Assembly: GCA_013824055.1 (NCBI GenBank)
Contig: PNNE01000118.1
Location: 1-19,334, forward strand
Direction of reading: 5' to 3'
Length of the DNA stretch: 19,334 nt
Origin: Rhodobacter sp.
Lineage (GTDB): Bacteria; Pseudomonadota; Alphaproteobacteria; Rhodobacterales; Rhodobacteraceae
Shown here: positions 15,189 through 19,334 of the stretch, piece by piece
Layout: each line of letters begins with the position of its first letter
Numbering within the stretch: position 1 is the stretch's first letter
The notes under the pieces: model-generated
What the model saw: only the letters and a program-made list of their open reading frames with translations
The model's database searches: none
Told to the model about the DNA's origin: nothing
Program-made: the position numbers and the translations under genes

Positions 15189-16018
15189 GCCAGCGCCTCC
15201 GCCACTGCCCGGCGGACCAGCACGACCGCCGCCTGGCACCGGTAGGCCGCGGTCGCGCGCACATCGTCGATCGGAGCCAGCGCCTCGGTCACATCCGGCA
15301 CGCGCACCCGGTCCACGGCCTCGGCCGGCAAAGCGCCCCGCAGCGCGGCTTCGACCGCCGGAAGCCGGACCGCCACCGGCGAGCAGGACCCGACCGCCAC
15401 CGCCGCGTCGACCACGCGCCCCGCCTGCACCACCAGACGCGCCGCCACCATCGCGACCGAGATCACCAGATGCGACCGCGCGCCCAGTTTCACAAAGGCC
15501 GACCGGCCCTGCAGCCCGCTGTCCGGGATCAGCACGGCGGTCAGGACCTCATCGGCGCCAAGCGCCGTGCGCCGGGGACCGCGCAGGAAATCCGACAGCG
15601 CCAGACGCCGCGTTCCCAAGGCCGAGGCCAGTTCGACCTCTGCCCCCACGGCCAGCAAGGGCGGCACGCCGTCCGCCGCGGGAGAGGCGTTGCACAGATT
15701 GCCGCCGATGGTTCCGGCATTCTGGACCTGCCGCCCGCCGACCTGCCGTGCCGCCTGCTGCAGGGCGCGCAAGGCGGGCGGCAGCTTGGCCTCGGCAAGC
15801 GCGGTCCAGGGTGTCAAGGCACCGATGCGCAGACCCGACTGCCGACCCGACTGCAGACCCGAAAGCTCGGCCACCGCGCCCAGGTCGATGATGGGACCTG
15901 CCAGCCGCGCAGCCGCAGCAGGATAAAGGTCGGTGCCGCCCGCCAGCACGCGGCCCGGCCCTGCGGCCAGCAACCGGAGAGCCTCGGTCAGGGTCTGAGG
16001 TCGGGCATAATCCGCCAC
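15185..16018 (-). CDS. FAD-binding subunit of the molybdenum hydroxylase
   Basis: 277 residues, CoxM/NdhF-type. It passes electrons from the [2Fe-2S] clusters of the next gene's product to an acceptor. FAD-binding motifs are LAGGTDL at residues 25-31 and NAGTIGGNLCNASPAAD at 100-116, both canonical. GTG at 16018 (giving MADYARP, the usual family N-terminus) is preferred over a GTG at 16063, because GAGG lies at a good distance upstream. It is the first gene of the minus-strand operon and diverges from the marR-type gene across about 100 bp. An oddity is a tandem tetrapeptide SGLQ-SGRQ-SGLR at residues 53-64, from a 12-bp DNA triplication. It needs the fused Fe-S/Mo protein to form an enzyme. 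Confidence 0.93.
   Translation of the reverse strand: MADYARPQTLTEALRLLAAGPGRVLAGGTDLYPAAAARLAGPIIDLGAVAELSGLQSGRQSGLRIGALTPWTALAEAKLPPALRALQQAARQVGGRQVQNAGTIGGNLCNASPAADGVPPLLAVGAEVELASALGTRRLALSDFLRGPRRTALGADEVLTAVLIPDSGLQGRSAFVKLGARSHLVISVAMVAARLVVQAGRVVDAAVAVGSCSPVAVRLPAVEAALRGALPAEAVDRVRVPDVTEALAPIDDVRATAAYRCQAAVVLVRRAVAEALA
15829..15864. repeat. Three tandem 12-bp units inside the FAD-subunit gene
   Basis: Units GCAGACCCGACT (15829-15840), GCCGACCCGACT (15841-15852) and GCAGACCCGAAA (15853-15864) lie head to tail. Each is four codons, so the reading frame is kept, giving three SGxx tetrapeptides in a surface-loop-like region before LRIGALT. Confidence 0.85.
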
Positions 16019-16047
16019 GGCAGCCTCGAATTCATTTGCGTAACAAC

Positions 16048-16076
16048 AGACTGTGCCCCCCACGGGATTCTGTCAA
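16048..16076 (-). promoter_or_regulatory. Possible promoter of the minus-strand operon
   Basis: A perfect TTGACA (complement of 16071-16076) lies on the minus strand upstream of the FAD-subunit gene. At a 17-base spacer the -10 position reads CAGTCT, a poor match, and it falls on the small palindrome ACAG A CTGT (16046-16054). A strong -35 with a weak -10 could mean regulated use, with the adjacent MarR-type protein the natural candidate, but no long operator palindrome was found in this 98-bp gap. Confidence 0.35.
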
Positions 16077-16081
16077 CGGCC

Positions 16082-16110
16082 TTGCACCAATCAACCGCAA
16101 GTCGTATCGC
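16082..16110 (+). promoter_or_regulatory. Possible promoter of the marR-type gene
   Basis: TTGCAC (16082-16087), a 17-base spacer and TATCGC (16105-16110) precede the ATG at 16117 by only six bases. If used, transcription would begin at or beside the start codon, giving a leaderless mRNA. The -10 match is only partial. Confidence 0.25.
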
Positions 16111-16116
16111 GGAACC

Positions 16117-16536
16117 ATGACCGATGCCAAAGCTTACCGCCTTGACGACCAGATCGGCTATGTCCTGCGCCGGGTGACGCAGCGGCACCTTGCCATCTTT
16201 GCCGCCGCGATCCCCGAAGTCACGACGACCCAGTTCGCCGTGCTGGCGCGGCTTGCCGAGATCGGCCCGCAATCGCAAAACCACCTTGGCCGCGAAACGG
16301 CGATGGATGCCGCGACAATCAAGGGCGTCGTGGACCGGCTGGCGAAGCTGGGACTGGTGGCGACAAACTCCGACCCCGCCGACCGCCGTCGCCTGACCGT
16401 CAGCCTGACCGCGGCCGGAGAGACGCTTTTCGCCGACCGCGTGCCCACGGCACTGTCCGTCTCGGCGGACACCGTCTCGCCCCTGTCACCAGACGAGGCG
16501 CGGCTTCTCATGGACCTGCTCTTGCGTCTGACGTGA
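16117..16536 (+). CDS. MarR-family transcriptional regulator
   Basis: 139 residues, a typical MarR size; expected to act as a dimer that binds DNA and releases on binding a small, often aromatic ligand. The winged-helix region is visible: TTTQFAVLARLAEIG at residues 37-51 (helix before the DNA-binding part), recognition-helix region MDAATIKGVVDRLAKLGLV at 63-81, and wing DPADRRRLTVSLTAAG at 87-102. ATG at 16117 is chosen; the frame continues upstream to 16036, but that would consume the divergent promoter region. It is divergent from the heterocycle operon, so I infer that it controls that operon and itself. Its 3' end overlaps the convergent tetR-type gene by 29 bp. Confidence 0.92.
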   Translation: MTDAKAYRLDDQIGYVLRRVTQRHLAIFAAAIPEVTTTQFAVLARLAEIGPQSQNHLGRETAMDAATIKGVVDRLAKLGLVATNSDPADRRRLTVSLTAAGETLFADRVPTALSVSADTVSPLSPDEARLLMDLLLRLT

Positions 16537-17152
16537 CCGCGTGGCGCGCCCGGAAGGCCGCGATCTCGGCCATGGTCGGCGCGACGCCGGAAAAGGTCAG
16601 CACATAGGCCGGGATACGGCCCATCCGCACCTCGAAGCTTTCCTGCGACCGCAGCGCGATGTAGCCCACCTGCGTCAGATACAGCGTCCGCGCCCGGGTG
16701 TCGGACTGGATCTCGTCATAGCCGAAGCGGCGGAACAGCGCGGTGATCGCCGCGATCCGTGTCGCGTCGGCCTCGGTCATCGCCCGGTCCACCGCCGGGT
16801 CGGTCAACCCCCAGGTCCGCATCGCGAATTCCAGCCGGCTGTCAAAGAGCTGCGCGTCGACCCAGCAATCGACCAGGTTCAGCATCGCCTCGGTGATGGT
16901 CGCGGCGGGCGCCTCGCAGCGCGCGACCAGAGTTCCGGTGTTCCTGGCCTTCCAGCGGTCGACAAGCGCCGCCAGCAGCGCCTCGCGGTCGGCGAAGTGC
17001 CAGTAGAAACTGGTGCGTGACAGGCCAAGCCTCTCGGCCAGCGGCATGACCTTGACCGCCTCGACGCCGCCCTCAACCAGCAGCGCGTAGGCCGCCTCCA
17101 GCCAGAGATCCGGCGTCCCCCGCCAGCCGCGCCCGGTCTTCTGTGTGTCCAT
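16508..17152 (-). CDS. TetR-family transcriptional regulator
   Basis: 214 residues with an N-terminal helix-turn-helix: EAVKVMPLAERLGLSRTSFYWHF spans about residues 31-53, the classic TetR recognition segment, and DREALLAALVDRW follows. The C-terminal half is a helical ligand/dimer domain without a recognisable specificity. ATG at 17152 fits the family start, with AGGT about ten bases upstream. The gene is divergent from the flavoprotein gene at 17277 across 124 bp that contain a 24-bp palindrome, so the most likely job is repression of itself and of the flavoprotein gene. Convergent overlap of 29 bp with the marR-type gene leaves no room for a terminator between them. Confidence 0.93.
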   Translation of the reverse strand: MDTQKTGRGWRGTPDLWLEAAYALLVEGGVEAVKVMPLAERLGLSRTSFYWHFADREALLAALVDRWKARNTGTLVARCEAPAATITEAMLNLVDCWVDAQLFDSRLEFAMRTWGLTDPAVDRAMTEADATRIAAITALFRRFGYDEIQSDTRARTLYLTQVGYIALRSQESFEVRMGRIPAYVLTFSGVAPTMAEIAAFRARHAVTSDARAGP

Positions 17153-17193
17153 GCCGCCGACCTAACCATCCCGAAGCACCCCGCACAAGGCGG

Positions 17194-17221
17194 ATCAGAA
17201 CAAACTCGACACATATGTCAA
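17194..17221 (-). promoter_or_regulatory. Likely promoter of the tetR-type gene
   Basis: On the minus strand TTGACA (complement of 17216-17221), a 16-base spacer and TCTGAT (complement of 17194-17199, four of six consensus bases) would start transcription near 17187, about 35 bases before the ATG. The -35 lies inside the palindrome at 17202-17225, consistent with autorepression. Confidence 0.45.
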
Positions 17222-17225
17222 GTTT
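17202..17225. promoter_or_regulatory. 24-bp near-perfect palindrome, candidate TetR-family operator
   Basis: Half-site AAACTCGACACA at 17202-17213 faces TATGTCAAGTTT at 17214-17225, with 10 of 12 base pairs symmetric (mismatches at the sixth and eleventh positions). Length and symmetry fit a TetR-family dimer site. It is placed in the short space between the divergent tetR-type and flavoprotein genes and overlaps promoter elements on both strands. Confidence 0.72.
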
Positions 17226-17234
17226 TGCGATAGT
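17206..17234 (+). promoter_or_regulatory. Likely promoter of the flavoprotein gene
   Basis: TCGACA at 17206-17211 (five of six for a -35), a 17-base spacer and GATAGT at 17229-17234 (four of six for a -10) predict a start near 17241 and a leader of about 36 bases. The -35 and most of the spacer lie in the palindrome, so a bound repressor would block polymerase. The ribosome site before the ATG is weak. Confidence 0.42.
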
Positions 17235-17276
17235 CGCGGCAGACGCCGATTCCCACCTCCAAGCCAGGCCGGTCCC

Positions 17277-19301
17277 ATGTCGAATGATCCGCTTCTGCAG
17301 CCCTACCGGCTGAAACACCTCACGCTGCGCAACCGGATCATGACCACCAGCCACGAGCCGGCCTATGGCGACGACGGAATGCCGAAGGACCGCTACCGGC
17401 TGTACCACCTGGAACGCGCCAGGGCCGGGGTCGCGATGGTGATGACGGCGGGTTCGGCCAGCGTCAGCCGTGACAGCCCGCCGGTGTTTTCCAACCTTCT
17501 GGTCTGGAAGGACGAGATCGTGCCGTGGATGAAGCGGCTGACCGACGACTGCCACGACGCCGGGGCCGCGGTGATGATCCAGCTTTCCCACCTGGGCCGC
17601 CGGACCCGCTGGGACAAGGGCGACTGGCTGCCCGTCGTCTCCTCCACCACCGACCGCGAGCCGGCGCACCGGGCCTTTCCGAAACCGGCAGAGGACTGGG
17701 ACATCGCCCGCATCATCCGCGACTATGTGGATGCGGCGGAGCGGATGGCCGAGGCCGGTCTCGACGGGATCGAGATCATGTGCCACGGCCACCTGCTGGA
17801 CCAGTTCATGTCGCCGCTGACCAACGCGATGGAGGCCCCCTACGGCGGCAGTCTGGAAAACCGCGCGCGCCTGACGATGGAGATTCTGGCGGCGATCCGG
17901 AAGCGGATCGGCCATCACATCATCATCGGCCTGCGCTATGGCGTCGACGAGATGGAGCCGGGCGGGATCGACATCGAGGAAGGCGTCGAGATTGGAAAGA
18001 TGTTCCGTGACAGTGGCTTGGTCGACTATCTTAACATCAACCGCAGCCGGATCCACACCGATCCGGCAATGACCGACCTGATCCCGGTGCAGGGCATGCG
18101 CTCGGCCCCGCACCTGGATTTCGCGGGCCGCATCAAGGCCGAAGTCGGGATGCCCACCCTGCACGCCGCCCGCATCCCCGACGTGGCGACGGCGCGGCAT
18201 GCGGTGGCGACGGGCCAGGTCGACATGGTGGGGATGACCCGCGCCCACATCGCCGACCCGCATATCGTGCGCAAGATCGTCGAGGGGCGCGAGCATGACA
18301 TCCGGCCTTGCGTCGGCGCGACCTATTGCCTGGACCGGATCTACCAGGGCGGCATGGCCTTGTGCATCCACAACCCCTCGACCGGGCGGGAGGCGACGCA
18401 GCCGCACGACATCGAACCGGCGGCGGTGAAGAAGAAGGTCGTCGTCGTCGGCGCCGGTCCGGCGGGGCTGGAGGCGGCGCGGGTTGCCGCTGAACGCGGA
18501 CATGCCGTGGTGGTCTTCGAAGTGGCGGATCAGCCCGGCGGTCAGGTGCGCCTGACCGCGCAGTCGAAGCGGCGGGCCGAGATGATCGGGATCATCGACT
18601 GGCGTCTGGCGCAATGCACCGCCAAGGGGGTGGAGTTCCGCTTCAACACCTGGGCCGAGGCTGGGGACGTGCTGGCAGAGGCGCCCGACGTCGTGGTGAT
18701 CGCGACCGGGGGTCTGCCGAAGACGGACATCCTGGCAGCGGGGAACGACCTGGTCGTCTCGGCCTGGGACATCCTGTCGGGCGACGTGAAGCCGGGGGCC
18801 AACGTGCTGCTTTATGACGACGCAGGCGACCATGCGGCCCTGCAGGCGGCGCAACTGATCGCCGAGGCGGGGGGACATGTCGAGGTGATGACCCGCGACC
18901 GCAGCTTTGCCCCCGAGGTGATGGGGATGAACCTGGTGCCCTACATGCGGGCGCTGCAGGACAAGGCGGTGACCTTCACGGTGACCTACAAGCTGGACGC
19001 CGTCCGGCGCGCGGGCAATCAACTGGAGGCGGTGATCGGCTCGGATTACATGAAGCTGAACAAGACGGCGCTTTATGATCAGGTGGTGGTGAACCACGGG
19101 ACGCAACCCCTGGCCGACATCTACTTTGCGTTGAAGCCTGCTTCCGCCAACAAGGGAGCCGTCGACTATGACGCGCTGATCGACGGGCGGGCGCAGCCTG
19201 GCGGCGATGGGTTCCAGCTGTACCGGATCGGGGATGCGGTCGAGGCGCGGAACACCCATGCCGCGATCTATGATGCGCTGCGGCTGGTCAGGACCGTCTG
19301 A
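17277..19301 (+). CDS. Two-domain FMN/Fe-S/dinucleotide-binding oxidoreductase, TMADH / N-methylproline demethylase type
   Basis: 674 residues in the layout of trimethylamine dehydrogenase and 2,4-dienoyl-CoA reductase: an old yellow enzyme-type FMN barrel (about residues 1-340), an Fe-S linker (345-363), then a Rossmann domain starting KKVVVVGAGPAGLEAA (386-401). The N-terminus (DPLLQPYRLKHLTLRNRI) and the stretch VIPVQGM / SAPHLDFAG resemble proteins I recall being annotated N-methylproline demethylase, so oxidative N-demethylation of a small amine is the best guess. In the Fe-S motif C345, C351 and C363 are present, but position 348 is alanine where TMADH has cysteine. C169-H-G-H172 replaces the TMADH Tyr169/His172 pair, keeping the histidine. 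Divergent from the TetR-type gene with a shared operator. An enoate or dienoate reductase is the main alternative. No partner gene is visible before the window ends. Confidence 0.88.
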   Translation: MSNDPLLQPYRLKHLTLRNRIMTTSHEPAYGDDGMPKDRYRLYHLERARAGVAMVMTAGSASVSRDSPPVFSNLLVWKDEIVPWMKRLTDDCHDAGAAVMIQLSHLGRRTRWDKGDWLPVVSSTTDREPAHRAFPKPAEDWDIARIIRDYVDAAERMAEAGLDGIEIMCHGHLLDQFMSPLTNAMEAPYGGSLENRARLTMEILAAIRKRIGHHIIIGLRYGVDEMEPGGIDIEEGVEIGKMFRDSGLVDYLNINRSRIHTDPAMTDLIPVQGMRSAPHLDFAGRIKAEVGMPTLHAARIPDVATARHAVATGQVDMVGMTRAHIADPHIVRKIVEGREHDIRPCVGATYCLDRIYQGGMALCIHNPSTGREATQPHDIEPAAVKKKVVVVGAGPAGLEAARVAAERGHAVVVFEVADQPGGQVRLTAQSKRRAEMIGIIDWRLAQCTAKGVEFRFNTWAEAGDVLAEAPDVVVIATGGLPKTDILAAGNDLVVSAWDILSGDVKPGANVLLYDDAGDHAALQAAQLIAEAGGHVEVMTRDRSFAPEVMGMNLVPYMRALQDKAVTFTVTYKLDAVRRAGNQLEAVIGSDYMKLNKTALYDQVVVNHGTQPLADIYFALKPASANKGAVDYDALIDGRAQPGGDGFQLYRIGDAVEARNTHAAIYDALRLVRTV

Positions 19302-19334
19302 AGTGCGGGGCCAGGTCCGCTGGAGCTAGGTCTT

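Noticed and set aside
12552..15245. Plus-strand open frame of about 900 codons opposite the Mo hydroxylase
   Set aside because: Same composition bias, no recognisable motif, and the minus-strand gene has all its cofactor residues in order.
17073..19259. Minus-strand open frame of about 730 codons opposite the flavoprotein gene
   Set aside because: Low-complexity His/Arg/Asp-rich translation, overlaps the tetR-type gene start region, and the plus-strand product is a clear flavoprotein.
19302..19334. Start of a further gene or a terminator after the flavoprotein gene
   Set aside because: Only 33 bases remain, with no hairpin plus T run and no start codon with ribosome site.

Overview
The window is a high-GC catabolic and transport locus. 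GC-rich codons, frequent GTG/TTG starts, four-base stop/start overlaps and TTCGAA-centred palindromic repeats together suggest an alphaproteobacterium, most likely of the Rhodobacteraceae (Paracoccus-like). That assignment is inferred from style and gene content, not from a marker gene. No rRNA, tRNA, CRISPR array or transposase was seen.

Minus strand, about 16018 down to 1: eleven full genes and one truncated gene all read leftwards. In transcription order they are: the FAD subunit of a molybdenum hydroxylase; a fused [2Fe-2S]/molybdopterin hydroxylase subunit; a 6-hydroxynicotinate reductase-like protein; a UPF0280 (ApbE-like fold) protein; an 'amino acid synthesis' (AA_synth) family protein; a polytopic membrane protein of unknown function; a periplasmic solute-binding protein; LivH, LivM, LivG and LivF-type ABC transporter parts; and HyuA and HyuB (hydantoinase/oxoprolinase family). 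HyuB runs off the left edge. Most junctions are stop/start overlaps of 1 to 20 bases. Only two gaps of about 100 bp occur, before and after the solute-binding protein gene. One holds a tandem repeat and the other a pair of REP-like palindromes.

Together these genes read as an uptake and breakdown route for a small N-heterocyclic compound: import (ABC system), hydroxylation next to the ring nitrogen (Mo hydroxylase), partial reduction of the resulting pyridone-like ring (6-hydroxynicotinate reductase homologue), and ATP-dependent opening of the resulting lactam (HyuAB). The substrate is not proven. Nicotinate or a related azaheterocycle is the obvious first candidate. No enamidase, as used in the known nicotinate fermentation route, is present in the window.

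Right side, 16117 to 19301: a MarR-family regulator gene lies divergent from the operon and overlaps tail-to-tail with a TetR-family regulator gene. The TetR gene is divergent from a two-domain FMN/Fe-S/dinucleotide-binding flavoprotein of the trimethylamine dehydrogenase / N-methylproline demethylase type. A 24-bp near-perfect palindrome between them overlaps plausible promoters for both genes. The flavoprotein keeps only three of the four expected Fe-S cysteines.

There is no stretch longer than 300 bases without a gene. The last 33 bases (19302-19334) hold nothing recognisable.
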